Positions 54,310-64,000 are shown, counted from the first letter of the stretch. The stretch is 64,000 nt of DNA from Dolosigranulum pigrum ATCC 51524 (GCF_000245815.1 NZ_JH601103.1:1017438-1081437), one strand, 5' to 3'. Program-made: numbers and translations. Notes: generated by a model not told the origin, from the sequence alone.

Positions 54310-54915
54310 TTAGGTCACTAGTTCGATGAAGCGCTGAGTTAACTCAGCAGTAAAGCCCCAGAGTACAGTTTGGTGTTCATCAAGTTGATAGAAAGGGATA
54401 CGGCGTGTATGTTTGCGGAATGAATAGTCTTTACCCCCTTGAATCAGATGATAAGGGAAATCATCCTCTAAGGTTGGTGCCATGACTAATTCATGATATT
54501 GTGGTGGATGTGTTTGAAAATAATGTAATGGTTGGGTGAAGATACGGGCCACTTCTTCATTTAAAGTGTAATCTTGTTCTTCTGTTAGTGAGATTTTGCC
54601 GACAAAACATTGAATCAGATGAGATCCGCTTATAATTTGGTCCATTTCTCCCAATAGTTGAATATTATGAGAAGAAATTCCGAGTTCTTCTTCTGTTTCT
54701 CGAATTGCTGCCTCAGCACTTGTTTCACCTAGCTCAATCTTACCGCCAGGGAAAGCAACATCACCAGGTTGAGAAATATGACTAGCGCGTACTTCATAGA
54801 GAATATGTAGTTCGCCATTAACCTCAATGAGTGGAAGCAAGACTGCATAGGACTGCTTAACCCCTATGATTGAAGGGATATACTCTTGGAGTTGTTCTTT
54901 TATAATTGATAACAT
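54310..54915 (-). CDS. NUDIX hydrolase, CoA pyrophosphatase type
   Basis: A 201-residue NUDIX enzyme. The NUDIX box is intact (GGKIELGETSAEAAIRETEEELG in outline, with the REtEEELG catalytic core), and SQPGDVAFPGGK just before it matches the CoA-specific subgroup that splits coenzyme A into 4'-phosphopantetheine and ADP. A role in turning over or detoxifying CoA derivatives follows from family. ATG 54915 has an AAGGAGTTTA site. Confidence 0.9.
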   Translation of the reverse strand: MLSIIKEQLQEYIPSIIGVKQSYAVLLPLIEVNGELHILYEVRASHISQPGDVAFPGGKIELGETSAEAAIRETEEELGISSHNIQLLGEMDQIISGSHLIQCFVGKISLTEEQDYTLNEEVARIFTQPLHYFQTHPPQYHELVMAPTLEDDFPYHLIQGGKDYSFRKHTRRIPFYQLDEHQTVLWGFTAELTQRFIELVT

Positions 54916-55005
54916 ATTAAACTCCTTTCTATATCATTCATTATATCTCATTCTTGTGAAAAGACAATGAGTGCATTTTTATAACAAGACTTTTGTAAGG
55001 GTTTT

Positions 55006-55014
55006 TGTTACAAT
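55006..55014 (+). promoter_or_regulatory. Extended -10 promoter of the rhodanese gene
   Basis: TGT then TACAAT (55009-55014), 20 bases before the ATG. No clear -35 box. Confidence 0.5.
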
Positions 55015-55034
55015 GAACGTATGGAGGGATACAG

Positions 55035-55334
55035 ATGGGACAGATTATAACACCAGAAAAACTTAAACAAATGCAACAAGTAGAACAAGATTTAATGATT
55101 ATTGATGTGAGACGTGCGAATGATTATAAAGAAGGTTGTATCAGTGGGGCCATGAATATACCTCAAGCTGCAATCAAAGACCATATCGATCAGTTACCGC
55201 GAGATAAAAAAATTATATTGTATTGTTATAGAGGAAATAGTTCTAAAAGAGTGATGGAATTATTAATCAATAATGGGTTCGAAGATGTTTACAGCCTTGA
55301 AGGAGGCTATACTCAATTTAACTCAACCACATAA
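55035..55334 (+). CDS. Single-domain rhodanese
   Basis: A 99-residue sulfurtransferase domain. The fold pattern starts LMIIDVRRANDYKEGCISGAMNIP and the active-site loop is CYRGNSS, with the catalytic cysteine. It would move sulfane sulfur between thiols or serve as a sulfur carrier. The gene stands alone with its own promoter just before the glycogen operon. Confidence 0.9.
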   Translation: MGQIITPEKLKQMQQVEQDLMIIDVRRANDYKEGCISGAMNIPQAAIKDHIDQLPRDKKIILYCYRGNSSKRVMELLINNGFEDVYSLEGGYTQFNSTT

Positions 55335-55382
55335 AATAAAATGAAAACTAAAAAATAAATTTTCTCATTTCAATAAAATAAT

Positions 55383-55410
55383 GTGACAATATTTAGAAAT
55401 GTGATATAAT
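55383..55410 (+). promoter_or_regulatory. Glycogen operon promoter
   Basis: GTGACA (55383-55388, five of six to consensus), 16 bases and a perfect TATAAT (55405-55410) with a TGA extension. The leader to the glgB ATG would be about 55 bases. Confidence 0.78.
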
Positions 55411-55437
55411 GATAAAAAGGAATCGTTTTCTAAATAT
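55389..55437. promoter_or_regulatory. 11-bp inverted repeat around the glycogen promoter
   Basis: ATATTTAGAAA (55389-55399) and TTTCTAAATAT (55427-55437) are perfect inverted copies, 27 bases apart, flanking the -10 box and the transcription start. The right arm overlaps the cre-like site. Confidence 0.6.
55417..55432 (+). promoter_or_regulatory. cre-like site in the glgB leader
   Basis: AAGGAATCGTTTTCTA matches the catabolite-responsive element consensus WTGNAANCGNWNNCWW at all defined positions but one (A for T at the second base). Its place just after the -10 box would give CcpA-mediated repression. Confidence 0.6.
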
Positions 55438-55472
55438 TTTTTATATAAAGGGTGTTTAAAGGGGGGACGTTA

Positions 55473-57419
55473 ATGTATGATGAGAGAGTTATTGACGAGC
55501 AATTGAAAAAGGATGCCTATTTGTTTAATTCTGGGCAACATTTTCGTTGTTATCATGCATTAGGTTGTCATAGAGAGACAAGAGAAGATGTTAAGGGATT
55601 CAGACTAACAACATGGGCACCGAATGCTCAGCACGTGTCGGTGGTCAGTGATTTTACTGATTGGGAATCCGGTCAAGCGTTAAAATTAATTGAGAATACG
55701 GGTTTTTGGACAGGTTTTTTTCCAACAGCTCAGGAAAATGATTGTTATAAATTCAAAATTACACAAGCAGATGGAACGGTGAAATTGAAGTCGGATCCGT
55801 TTGCATTTGCCTATGAAGTCCGGCCGAAAGATGCTTCGGTAGTTAAAGTTTTACCAGAGAAGACTTGGTCGGACAATATTTGGATGGCAAATCGTAAGCG
55901 CTTAAAAATTTACGAACGGCCGTTGAATATTTATGAAGTGCATTTGAGTTCGTGGAAGCACCATGAAGATGGGTCGTGGTACTCACTAAAAGATTTACAA
56001 GCTGAATTGATCCCATATGTAAAGGAGATGGGCTATACGCACATTGAATTCATGCCAGTGATGGAACACCCTCTTGACCGTTCATGGGGATATCAGATTA
56101 CAGGATTTTTCGGTTTTTCTTCTAAATATGGCACGATGGAAGATTTCCAAGATTTTGTAGAGGCTTGCCATCAACAGAATATAGGGGTTTTAGTTGATTG
56201 GGTACCCAGTCATTTTAACCGGAATGATTATGCGATGGCTTACTTCGATGGGACGCCCCAATTCGAATATGCTGATCCTGATCGGGCGAATAATAATCGA
56301 TGGGGTACGCTTAACTTTGACTTAGGCAAACCCCAAGTTCATAGTTTTCTAATATCCAATGCGTTATTTTGGTTAGATATATTTCATTTAGATGGCATTC
56401 GTGTAGATGCGGTAAGTAATATGCTGTATTTGGATTATGATGATGGGCCATGGACACCGAATGAAGATGGAACGAATGAAAATAGACAAGGTGTTGCCTT
56501 TATTCAAAAGATGAACCGAGTTATTTTTAACGAATATAGTGATGTTCTGATGATGGCTGAAGAAAGTACCGCTTATCCAGGTGTGACTGCACCGGTACAT
56601 GAAGGTGGACTAGGATTTAATTACAAATGGAATATGGGTTGGATGAATGATACGTTAAAATTTTTCGAGATGGATCCAGAGTTTCGCAAGTATCATTTGG
56701 AGTTGATTACATTTAGCTTTATGTACGTCTTCAATGAGAATTTTATTTTGCCATTCTCACATGATGAAGTTGTTCACGGGAAAAAATCATTGATGCATAA
56801 GATGTTCGGCGATCGGTATAACCAATTTGCGGGACTGCGAACAATTGAAACTTTCCGGATGACTCATCCAGGTAAAAATTTACATTTTATGGGAGCGGAA
56901 TATGGTCAGTTCCTAGAGTGGGATGCAGAAGATCAGCTGGACTGGTTGAACTTGACAGACCCCGTTAATATTAAGCATAAACACTTTATGAAAACACTGA
57001 ACACATTGTATCGCAATCACCGATCTCTTTGGGAAATTGATCATAGCTGGGATGGTTTGGTGGTATTAGAAGCAGATGACCGTAAGCATGCGACCTTAAG
57101 TTATATACGTCAAGGAAAGAATCCACGTGATTTCTTAGTGATTGTCTGCAACTTTAAGCCACATGAACATCAACAATATCGTGTAGGCGTGCCGTATGAA
57201 GGAATATACGAAGTGATTTTAAATACAGAAATGGCAGAGTTTGGTGGTAAGTGGAGTGTGCCGCAACCACCAATGAAAACACTGAATAAAGAAGCTAATA
57301 ATCAACCTTATTCAATTGATGTGATATTACCTGCATTAAGTGTCTTAATTATTCGCCCAAAACGCATTAAAGGCGTTAATAAACGTTCTATTAATAAGAA
57401 AGGAGGCAGGAAAGATTAA
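55473..57419 (+). CDS. glgB: 1,4-alpha-glucan branching enzyme
   Basis: GlgB forms the alpha-1,6 branches of glycogen. The 648-residue protein has an N-terminal CBM48 module (about 20-130; [19 protein letters not shown]), a GH13 barrel with the nucleophile D312 in [13 protein letters not shown], the general acid near E363 in MMAEEST and D431 in [10 protein letters not shown], and a C-terminal beta domain. ATG 55473 follows GGGGGGACG; the in-frame GTG 55452 is not used. Its last codons contain the glgC Shine-Dalgarno sequence. Confidence 0.97.
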   Translation: MYDERVIDEQLKKDAYLFNSGQHFRCYHALGCHRETREDVKGFRLTTWAPNAQHVSVVSDFTDWESGQALKLIENTGFWTGFFPTAQENDCYKFKITQADGTVKLKSDPFAFAYEVRPKDASVVKVLPEKTWSDNIWMANRKRLKIYERPLNIYEVHLSSWKHHEDGSWYSLKDLQAELIPYVKEMGYTHIEFMPVMEHPLDRSWGYQITGFFGFSSKYGTMEDFQDFVEACHQQNIGVLVDWVPSHFNRNDYAMAYFDGTPQFEYADPDRANNNRWGTLNFDLGKPQVHSFLISNALFWLDIFHLDGIRVDAVSNMLYLDYDDGPWTPNEDGTNENRQGVAFIQKMNRVIFNEYSDVLMMAEESTAYPGVTAPVHEGGLGFNYKWNMGWMNDTLKFFEMDPEFRKYHLELITFSFMYVFNENFILPFSHDEVVHGKKSLMHKMFGDRYNQFAGLRTIETFRMTHPGKNLHFMGAEYGQFLEWDAEDQLDWLNLTDPVNIKHKHFMKTLNTLYRNHRSLWEIDHSWDGLVVLEADDRKHATLSYIRQGKNPRDFLVIVCNFKPHEHQQYRVGVPYEGIYEVILNTEMAEFGGKWSVPQPPMKTLNKEANNQPYSIDVILPALSVLIIRPKRIKGVNKRSINKKGGRKD

Positions 57420-57442
57420 TTAAGTCTTTCCAACAGCCTATG
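57401..57442 (+). promoter_or_regulatory. Shine-Dalgarno separated from the start codon by a hairpin (glgC)
   Basis: AGGAGG (57401-57406) lies 33 bases before ATG 57440. The hairpin GGAAAGA (57409-57415) / TCTTTCC (57425-57431), extendable to 9 bp with loop AATTA, lies between and contains the glgB stop codon. Folded, the spacing is 10 bases, eight of them after the stem. This nearly equals the M42 peptidase arrangement at 30058-30094. Confidence 0.6.
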
Positions 57443-58585
57443 AAAACAGAAGTAGTTGCAATGGTATTAGCCGGAGGGAAAGGATCACGGTTAGGTAAAT
57501 TAACCAATCACATTGCCAAACCAGCCGTTCCTTTTGGTGGAAAATACCGCATTATTGATTATGCATTAAGTAACTGTACAAACTCAGGAATTAAAAATGT
57601 CGGAGTCATTACTCAATATCAACCTCAAATTTTAAATGAACATGTGGGTGGTGGCGAACCTTGGGGATTTAACCGTCACAGTGGAGGAGCAACCGTCTTA
57701 CAGCCTTATTCAAGTACAGAAGGGAAAAAATGGTTCGAAGGGACCGCGCATGCGATTTATCAAAATATTGATTATATTGATCGAGTTAATCCGGAAAATG
57801 TATTGATTTTATCGGGGGATCATATTTATCAAATGGATTACTCGGAAATGTTAGACTTCCACCAAGCGAAGAACTCTGACTTGACAGTAGGCGTTATTCC
57901 GGTTGACTGGGAGGAAGCATCTCGTTTTGGAATTATGAATACAGATTCAACAGATCGCATTATTGAATTCGAAGAAAAGCCAGAACATCCTAAGAGCAAT
58001 TTAGCTTCAATGGGAATTTATATCTTCAAATGGGACAAATTGCGAAAATATTTAATTGATAATCAATCAAAAGATCGCGAAATGATTGATTTTGGTCATC
58101 ATGTAATTCCAGCTTACTTGAGCAATAGCGAGAATATGTTCGCGTATGCATTTAATGGTTACTGGAAAGATGTGGGGACTATCGAATCACTTTGGAAAGC
58201 AAATATGGAATTGATCGATCCCGCTCATGAATTACGCCAAAAACGTTCGAATTGGCGCGTATTGACACGTGTTTCGAATACTGTGCCACAATATACCACC
58301 CCAACCGGAACAGTTACTAATTCGTTGGTTGCTGATGGTGCATATATTGCTGGGGATGTGAATCATTCAATTATTTCAACGAACGTAAAAATTGGGGCGG
58401 GCAGTACGGTAACCAATAGTTTCATTATGCCGGACGTTATAATTGGTGAAAATGTTGTGATTGATAATGCCATCATTGGTGAGAATGCCAAGGTATATGA
58501 TGATGCGACGGTGATTGGAACGTTGGATGAAATTGCAGTTCTTGGCTATGGAGAAGAATTAGGAGGACTACCTCATGCGGAATAA
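57440..58585 (+). CDS. glgC: Glucose-1-phosphate adenylyltransferase, catalytic subunit
   Basis: GlgC makes ADP-glucose, the glycogen precursor, from glucose 1-phosphate and ATP. The 381-residue protein has the nucleotide-binding [15 protein letters not shown], the [19 protein letters not shown] segment, [11 protein letters not shown] with the catalytic aspartate, and a C-terminal left-handed beta-helix (about 290-370). It pairs with GlgD as in other Firmicutes. There is no alternative start near the ribosome binding site, so ATG 57440 is used and the hairpin bridges the gap. It overlaps glgD by 11 bases. Confidence 0.97.
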   Translation: MKTEVVAMVLAGGKGSRLGKLTNHIAKPAVPFGGKYRIIDYALSNCTNSGIKNVGVITQYQPQILNEHVGGGEPWGFNRHSGGATVLQPYSSTEGKKWFEGTAHAIYQNIDYIDRVNPENVLILSGDHIYQMDYSEMLDFHQAKNSDLTVGVIPVDWEEASRFGIMNTDSTDRIIEFEEKPEHPKSNLASMGIYIFKWDKLRKYLIDNQSKDREMIDFGHHVIPAYLSNSENMFAYAFNGYWKDVGTIESLWKANMELIDPAHELRQKRSNWRVLTRVSNTVPQYTTPTGTVTNSLVADGAYIAGDVNHSIISTNVKIGAGSTVTNSFIMPDVIIGENVVIDNAIIGENAKVYDDATVIGTLDEIAVLGYGEELGGLPHAE

Positions 58586-59741
58586 AATGGCAGTTATATT
58601 AAATTATATTCAAGATGATACGCAATTAAGACCCTTGACGCAGCATCGACCGATTGCAACGTTACCCATTGCCGGACGTTATCGCTTAGTCGACTTTATT
58701 TTCTCCAGTATGTATAATGCAGAAGTTGTCTCCGGTGCTCTCTTTTTGTCGGGCAGTGGTCATTCCTTATATGACCATGTACGTTCGGGATCAGAATGGG
58801 GATTAGACTCTAATGTTGGTGGCGGGTTATTTACCCATTCACAAGTTCGTTTGAAGCTAAACGATGAACTCAGCGGGGAGGATCACCAGCAATACTATCA
58901 AAATCACCGCAAATATATTGATAAAACATCAGCAGAGCAGGTGTTAATTGCAGGAGGCGGGCTGTTATTTAATGTTAACTTGAACGCCCTATTCCAATCG
59001 CATAAAGAAAATAAAGCAAAAATTTCAGCTGTCTTCAAACGGTTGAAGCGCAATGAATTACCCCAAAATACAGCGGTGACTGCTTTACAATTTTCAGAAG
59101 ATGAGTTTGTATCTGGTATCGAAAAGATTAAGACTGAGAATGAGACGACAGTAGCTGCTAACTTAAAAATGGTTCTAGTCGATAAAAGCTTGTTTAAGGA
59201 CTTTATTAATTATGCAGAAGAACATGATCTGACAATTGATGCTGATGAACTTATGCAATATGCCTTTGTAGAGACGATTGAAATTGCAAGCTTCGAATAT
59301 ACTGGGTACTTGAAATCTATTGAGACCATTAAGGATTACTATCAGGCGAATATGGACATGCTAGAAGAAGCAAAATTCAATTCACTATTTTATCGTAACA
59401 GTCCTGTTATTACTCGCATCCACCACTCAGCACCCACATATTATGGAAAAGAAGCCAATGTAACAGCTTCACTCACTGCAAGTGGTGGTAATATTTATGG
59501 GGATGTCACACGATCAGTTTTATTCAGAAAAGTAACTATTGGAGAAGGATCTACGGTTTCAGAATCAATCATTAATAGTGGTAGCGACATTGGAAAACAT
59601 GTACACCTGAAACATGTTGTCTTAGATAAAGATGTGACTATTGATGATAATATTACTTTAGAAGGCACGGCAGATAACCCTATTATTGTTCAGAAAGGGA
59701 TGCACGTGACAGCTAATGTGGCAGAGACGTTAGGAGTGTAA
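58575..59741 (+). CDS. glgD: Glucose-1-phosphate adenylyltransferase, regulatory subunit GlgD
   Basis: A 388-residue GlgC paralogue. It keeps the fold ([17 protein letters not shown], then a beta-helix C-terminus) but lacks the GGKGSRL loop, having [15 protein letters not shown] at that place, and has no SGDH motif (LIAGGGLLF instead). This fits the known non-catalytic GlgD that activates GlgC in Firmicutes. AGGAGG precedes ATG 58575 inside the 3' end of glgC. Confidence 0.95.
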   Translation: MRNKMAVILNYIQDDTQLRPLTQHRPIATLPIAGRYRLVDFIFSSMYNAEVVSGALFLSGSGHSLYDHVRSGSEWGLDSNVGGGLFTHSQVRLKLNDELSGEDHQQYYQNHRKYIDKTSAEQVLIAGGGLLFNVNLNALFQSHKENKAKISAVFKRLKRNELPQNTAVTALQFSEDEFVSGIEKIKTENETTVAANLKMVLVDKSLFKDFINYAEEHDLTIDADELMQYAFVETIEIASFEYTGYLKSIETIKDYYQANMDMLEEAKFNSLFYRNSPVITRIHHSAPTYYGKEANVTASLTASGGNIYGDVTRSVLFRKVTIGEGSTVSESIINSGSDIGKHVHLKHVVLDKDVTIDDNITLEGTADNPIIVQKGMHVTANVAETLGV

Positions 59742-59744
59742 GTG

Positions 59745-61178
59745 ATGAAAGTATTATTTGCTTCAGCAGAAGCTGCTCCATTCTTCAAGTCGGGTGGATT
59801 AGGAGATGTGGCAGGTTCGCTACCAAAAGAGTTAAAAAAACAGGGAGTTGATATTCGTGTGGTTCTCCCGAATCATGGTGTTATGCCAGAAAAATATGCC
59901 CAACAATTAGAGTTAGTAACTGAATTTACAGTGGATGTCGGTTGGCGTCGACAGTATTGTGGCGTAAAACAGCTCGTCTTAGATGATGTGACCTATTATT
60001 TTGTAGATAATCTAGGATACTTTAACCGTGATGCGGTTTATGGGTACGAAGATGATGGTGAGCGATATGCTTTCTTTTCACTAGCTGTTTTGGAGATGAT
60101 GGAGAAGATTGATTTTATTCCAGATGTGCTGCATGCGAATGATTGGCATACCGCAGCAGTTACCTTCTTATTACGTGATAAGTATCACTGGATCGACGCA
60201 TATGCGGATATTAAAACAGTCTTATCGATTCATAACTTGAAATATCAGGGTGAATTTGGGGAGTCGATTTTAAGTGATTGGTATGGAATTGGCTATAATA
60301 TTTATATGGATAGTGGTGCTAAGCATTATGATGCTGTCAATATCTTAAAAGGTGGGATTTACTATGCTGACCGTGTAACGACAGTGAGTCCAACGTATGC
60401 AGAAGAAATTAAGACGCCCGAATTTGGTCATGGCTTGGATGGGGTGCTACGTGATGTGGATTACAAGTTGAGTGGTATCTTGAATGGAATTGATTATGCA
60501 GTGAATGATCCAGCTACAGATACCACAATTCAACACAATTATGATGTCGATACTATCAATCAGAAAGTAAAAAATAAAACATATTTGCAAGAAAAAGTAG
60601 GTTTGCCAGTTGATGAAGAGGTTATATTAATCGGGATGGTGAGTCGATTAACAGAACAAAAAGGGTTTCGTTTAGTTGAGATAATTATGGATGCTTTAAC
60701 CAATCGTCGGGTCCAAATTATTTTATTGGGAACCGGTGAGAAGTCGATTGAAGATAGCTTTAAGTATTTTGATTGGGCATATGATGGACAGGTGCGGGCC
60801 ATTATTGATTTTGATGTTAAATTAGCACAAGAAATTTATGCCGGCGCTGATTTATTCCTTATGCCGAGCGCGTTCGAACCATGCGGCTTATCACAGATGA
60901 TTAGTATGCGCTATGGCACATTACCACTTGTACATGAAATCGGGGGCTTAAAAGATACAGTTGCTCCATACAACAAATATGACATCACGGGGACCGGTTT
61001 TAGTTTCAATCATTTTGATTGGTGGGTGTTATTAAATACATTAGATGATGCAATAGGTGTATACTACAATCATTATGACAATTGGCAAACTATTCAAAAA
61101 CAAGCGATGCAAACTGATTTTAGTTGGCAACAATCAACTCAAAAATATATTAATTTATATCAATCAATTGCTTATTAA
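59745..61178 (+). CDS. glgA: Glycogen synthase
   Basis: GlgA (GT5) extends alpha-1,4-glucan chains from ADP-glucose. The 477-residue protein has the ADP-glucose motif FFKSGGLGDVAG with K15, HANDWHTAA, the second-domain MVSRLTEQKGF and the catalytic region FLMPSAFEPCGLSQM. ATG 59745 has TAGGAGTG upstream; GTG 59742 would add one residue. It is three bases from glgD. Confidence 0.96.
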   Translation: MKVLFASAEAAPFFKSGGLGDVAGSLPKELKKQGVDIRVVLPNHGVMPEKYAQQLELVTEFTVDVGWRRQYCGVKQLVLDDVTYYFVDNLGYFNRDAVYGYEDDGERYAFFSLAVLEMMEKIDFIPDVLHANDWHTAAVTFLLRDKYHWIDAYADIKTVLSIHNLKYQGEFGESILSDWYGIGYNIYMDSGAKHYDAVNILKGGIYYADRVTTVSPTYAEEIKTPEFGHGLDGVLRDVDYKLSGILNGIDYAVNDPATDTTIQHNYDVDTINQKVKNKTYLQEKVGLPVDEEVILIGMVSRLTEQKGFRLVEIIMDALTNRRVQIILLGTGEKSIEDSFKYFDWAYDGQVRAIIDFDVKLAQEIYAGADLFLMPSAFEPCGLSQMISMRYGTLPLVHEIGGLKDTVAPYNKYDITGTGFSFNHFDWWVLLNTLDDAIGVYYNHYDNWQTIQKQAMQTDFSWQQSTQKYINLYQSIAY

Positions 61179-61268
61179 GGCTTGCAGTTTTTAAAGTTTA
61201 ATCTATAATTAAATCATTACGATGTTTTTAAAATAGGAGTGCAAATAACGTATAAAAGGGGAACATGA

Positions 61269-63704
61269 ATGGAATTAACGACGAAACAATTTGTAAAAGA
61301 TTTTAAGGAACGTTACTTTAATAAATATTCAAATGAGTATACAACTGGAACTGATGAGCAACTGTACTATGCTCTTGGAACTTTGATCAGAAGCTATGCC
61401 TCTAAGGGCTGGAAAAATATGCGCGATAATTATATTGATAATCGCCGCAAGCAAGTGTATTACTTCTCGATCGAGTTCTTACCTGGGAAATTCTTACTGA
61501 AGAATGCTTATAACTTAGGGATTCTTGAAACGGTAAAAGAAGGGTTGAAAGAATTAGATCTTGACTTGGATCGGATTGTTGAAATTGAGCCAGAACCAGC
61601 AATTGGGAATGGTGGTTTAGGACGTTTAGCTTCTTGTTACTTAGATTCAGGAGCAGCGCTCGGCTTGCCGGTTCATGGAAATGGAATTCGTTACAAGTAC
61701 GGACTATTCAAGCAAAAATTTGTCGATGGTCACCAAGTTGAGTTGCCAGATAACTGGTTGAAGGATCCCTACCCATGGGAGATTCGTAACAATGTCTCAG
61801 CCGTAACCGTTCGTATGGGTGGAAATGTCTGGATGCGTGAAGACGGGATTGGTGGCTTAGAACCTGTCTACGAAGATACGTTAGATATTTTAGCAGTACC
61901 GTATGATAATGCGTTAATTGGCTATAATGAAGCGACCACCAATAATTTACGCTTATGGTCAGCGGAAGTGACACCCGAAGATGAAGGCAAGTTGGATAAA
62001 CATTCTCGCTTGCAAATTAAAGAAATTAATGAAAATCTTTATCCGGATGATACGACATATGAAGGGAAGCGTCTGCGCCTAAAACAAGAATATTTCTTCG
62101 TATCAGCAGGCGTCCAAAGTGTTATTCGCCAGTTCAAAAAATACGACTTACCGCGTAAACAAATTCCAGATAAAATCGCGATTCAAATCAATGATACACA
62201 CCCTGCATTAGTTATTCCCGAATTGATGCGTATTTTACTTGATGAAGAGAAGTTATCTTGGGAACGGGCGTGGGAGATTACGGTTAACACAGTAGCTTAT
62301 ACCAACCATACTATCCTAAGCGAAGCGATGGAAACCTGGGAAATTGGCATGTTTAAAGAACTCTTGCCACGAATGTACCAAATTATTGAAGAAATTAATC
62401 GTCGCCATGTTCAAGAACAACTCCCTCTTTACGGTCGTTCCTTGACATATGCCACTCAAATCATTAAAGATGGCCAAATTCATATGGCACACTTGGCGAT
62501 AATCGGTTCACACAGCACAAATGGTGTAGCAAGCTTACACACTGAAATCTTAAAAGATGATAGTTTGAAACAGTTTTATGAAATGTTCCCGCACCGCTTC
62601 AATAATAAAACAAATGGAATTACCCAACGTCGCTTCTTGCACTTATGCAATCCAGGCCTGACTGAGCTTATTACGAAAAAAATTGGTAATGAATGGAAAA
62701 CCAACCCTTCTGAACTGAAAATCTTTAAAGGGCAAGAAACAAATAAACAAACTTTAAAAGAGTTAGAAAAAGTGAAGTTAGCCAATAAAAAACGCCTAGC
62801 TAAATATGTGAAAGAACAACAAGGGTTAGAGATTAATACGGATGCTATCTTTGATGTGATGATTAAACGACTTCACGCCTACAAGCGTCAACAACTACAA
62901 CTCTTGCATATTATTGATCGTTACTTACGCATTAAAGTGGATGGCGAGACCGATATTCAACCTCGCGTGTTTATCTTTGGAGCTAAAGCAGCACCCGGTT
63001 ATCGCTTCGCTAAGCAAGTCATTAAAGTGATTAATGAATTGGCTAACTTGATTAATCATGATGATGAGGTTAATGACAAGCTTCAAATTGTCTTCATCGA
63101 GAACTACAATGTTTCCAAAGCTGAATATATTATTCCAGCTGCTGAGATTAGTGAGCAAATTTCACTCGCTGGAAAAGAAGCGAGTGGAACAGGGAACATG
63201 AAGATGATGCTGAATGGCGCGATTACAGTCGGAACAATGGATGGTGCTAACGTTGAAATTCATGATTATGTCGGTGAAGACAATATCTATATCTTCGGAA
63301 TGGACCGCGAAGAAGTTCGTGATATGAATTGGAGTGGTGGCTATAACCCACGTGAATTTTATGAGACCAATCCACGTCTACAGCGCGCTATTAATGCTTT
63401 AGTTGATGGCACGATTCCAAATGTGACTCACGAAGGACGTGATATTTATGACGCGTTCTTAGTACATGGGGATGAATATTACTGCTTGAAAGATTTTGAT
63501 AGCTTTGTTCACGTTCAAGAGGATGTTGACAAATTATATCAAAATAAAACAGAATGGAACCGTAAATCACTGCTGAATATTGCCAGTGCCGGTCCATTCT
63601 CCAGTGACTTTGCTGTAGCTCGTTATGCGACTGATATTTGGAATGCACGACCTGTTCACAAAGCGAAAAAAGATCAAGTGGTCTCTTTTGATCAACCGAT
63701 TTAA
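61269..63704 (+). CDS. glgP: Glycogen/maltodextrin phosphorylase
   Basis: GlgP releases glucose 1-phosphate from glycogen ends. The 811-residue protein has the expected GT35 landmarks: FSIEFLPGKFLLKNAYNLG, EPAIGNGGLGRLASCYLDS, HAYKRQQLQ and the pyridoxal phosphate motif EASGTGNMKMMLNG (63177-63216). A break of 90 bases separates it from glgA, but no terminator is seen, so it probably belongs to the operon. ATG 61269 follows AAAGGGGAA. Confidence 0.97.
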   Translation: MELTTKQFVKDFKERYFNKYSNEYTTGTDEQLYYALGTLIRSYASKGWKNMRDNYIDNRRKQVYYFSIEFLPGKFLLKNAYNLGILETVKEGLKELDLDLDRIVEIEPEPAIGNGGLGRLASCYLDSGAALGLPVHGNGIRYKYGLFKQKFVDGHQVELPDNWLKDPYPWEIRNNVSAVTVRMGGNVWMREDGIGGLEPVYEDTLDILAVPYDNALIGYNEATTNNLRLWSAEVTPEDEGKLDKHSRLQIKEINENLYPDDTTYEGKRLRLKQEYFFVSAGVQSVIRQFKKYDLPRKQIPDKIAIQINDTHPALVIPELMRILLDEEKLSWERAWEITVNTVAYTNHTILSEAMETWEIGMFKELLPRMYQIIEEINRRHVQEQLPLYGRSLTYATQIIKDGQIHMAHLAIIGSHSTNGVASLHTEILKDDSLKQFYEMFPHRFNNKTNGITQRRFLHLCNPGLTELITKKIGNEWKTNPSELKIFKGQETNKQTLKELEKVKLANKKRLAKYVKEQQGLEINTDAIFDVMIKRLHAYKRQQLQLLHIIDRYLRIKVDGETDIQPRVFIFGAKAAPGYRFAKQVIKVINELANLINHDDEVNDKLQIVFIENYNVSKAEYIIPAAEISEQISLAGKEASGTGNMKMMLNGAITVGTMDGANVEIHDYVGEDNIYIFGMDREEVRDMNWSGGYNPREFYETNPRLQRAINALVDGTIPNVTHEGRDIYDAFLVHGDEYYCLKDFDSFVHVQEDVDKLYQNKTEWNRKSLLNIASAGPFSSDFAVARYATDIWNARPVHKAKKDQVVSFDQPI

Positions 63705-63730
63705 TGCATAAAAATAGATGAAATCGAGAG

Positions 63731-63756
63731 GCGGAAGGAGTAGTCTTTCCGCTTTT
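63731..63756 (+). terminator. Terminator between glgP and the GH13 gene
   Basis: GCGGAAGG (63731-63738) pairs with CTTTCCGC (63745-63752), loop AGTAGT, then TTTT. The GH13 gene begins 35 bases later, so this probably reduces rather than abolishes its transcription. Confidence 0.8.
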
Positions 63757-63790
63757 CATTATGGGATAGATGTTACAAGAAAGGAATCAT

Positions 63791-64000
63791 ATGACAGAGG
63801 GAATGGAGTTAGTTTATTACAATTCATGGGATCAATCGTGCAAGCAACCGTTTGGAGCGAGTCAAGCGGGGGAGACAATTAATTTTACCGTATATCGAAC
63901 GCATCCAGGTGTTCGGGCGATTTATTTACAAGTACATAAAGATTATGGTACCTATGAAGAAGTGAAGTTAACGCAATCGGAAGAGCAATTTTCTAGAAGC
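63791..64000 (+). CDS. GH13 alpha-glucan hydrolase, N-terminal part (cut by window end)
   Basis: The first 70 residues of a gene starting at ATG 63791 with AAAGGAATC. VYYNSWDQSCKQPFGA resembles the N-terminal beta domain of neopullulanase/amylopullulanase-type enzymes, which in lactic acid bacteria often follow glgP and debranch glycogen. Only the N-terminal module is visible, so the enzyme class is inferred from start and context. Confidence 0.7.
   Translation, partial: MTEGMELVYYNSWDQSCKQPFGASQAGETINFTVYRTHPGVRAIYLQVHKDYGTYEEVKLTQSEEQFSRS

Noticed and set aside
1..64000. CRISPR arrays, tandem repeats, tRNA or rRNA genes
   Set aside because: I saw no regularly spaced direct repeats and no cloverleaf or rRNA sequence on either strand; short cases could escape reading by eye.

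Overview
The window is 64 kb of chromosome from a low-GC Gram-positive bacterium of the order Lactobacillales. Evidence for this is the AT-rich sequence, strong AGGAGG-type ribosome binding sites, Gram-positive gene orders (yheA-yhaO-yhaN-yhaM-prsA with hit-ecsA-ecsB; ytmP/ccrZ-trmB; ytpR-murC; xseA-xseB-ispA-tlyA-recN), a TarO-free polysaccharide cluster and a glgBCDAP glycogen operon. Aerococcaceae or Carnobacteriaceae are my best guess, from memory of gene order only; nothing here fixes the genus. No rRNA, tRNA, CRISPR array, insertion sequence, phage gene or plasmid gene was seen. No gap between genes exceeds 300 bases. The window opens inside one gene (Xaa-Pro peptidase) and closes inside another (GH13 enzyme).

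Layout. 1-7.1 kb: housekeeping run pepP-efp-Asp23 protein-nusB-xseA-xseB-ispA-tlyA-recN, with a terminator built into the end of nusB and no argR before recN. 7.2-10.1 kb: a 42-residue membrane peptide on the minus strand, gnd, a deoxynucleoside kinase and a DUF454 membrane protein. 10.2-18.2 kb: a CovR/ArlR-type two-component system, DNA polymerase IV, a CBS-HotDog regulator, nrnA and a bifunctional penicillin-binding protein. 18.2-27.8 kb: the Firmicutes block yheA, yhaO, yhaN, yhaM, prsA, then yhaH and hit on the minus strand, then the ABC exporter ecsA-ecsB (pptAB). 27.9-33.8 kb: ccrZ, trmB, PepSY protein, M42 aminopeptidase, ytpR, a 178-residue protein where sftA usually lies, and murC.

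33.9-44.0 kb is the main accessory region: an AT-rich surface polysaccharide cluster with three glycosyltransferases, a flippase, two different polymerase-like membrane proteins, a Wzz-like protein with a degenerate kinase-like tail, and a GacH/LtaS-type phosphoglycerol transferase. No lipid-linked initiating sugar transferase is present, so initiation must be encoded elsewhere. 44.0-55.3 kb is a mix of single genes: ylxP-like, degV, asnB, AI-2E transporter, asparaginase, MFS transporter, an orphan EIIC-like membrane protein, a voltage-gated K+ channel, the undecaprenyl phosphate carrier popT (DUF368), a NUDIX CoA pyrophosphatase and a rhodanese. 55.3-64 kb is the glycogen operon glgB-glgC-glgD-glgA-glgP followed by a GH13 enzyme, behind a strong promoter with a cre-like site.

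Systems view. Several parts meet at the cell envelope: PBP, murC, PrsA, PopT, CcrZ and the polysaccharide cluster. The regulatory sequence is unusually readable. The most striking observation is that two unrelated genes (the M42 peptidase and glgC) have their Shine-Dalgarno sequence separated from the ATG by a perfect hairpin with almost the same geometry. The promoters of the two-component system, ccrZ and glgB all carry clean inverted repeats.
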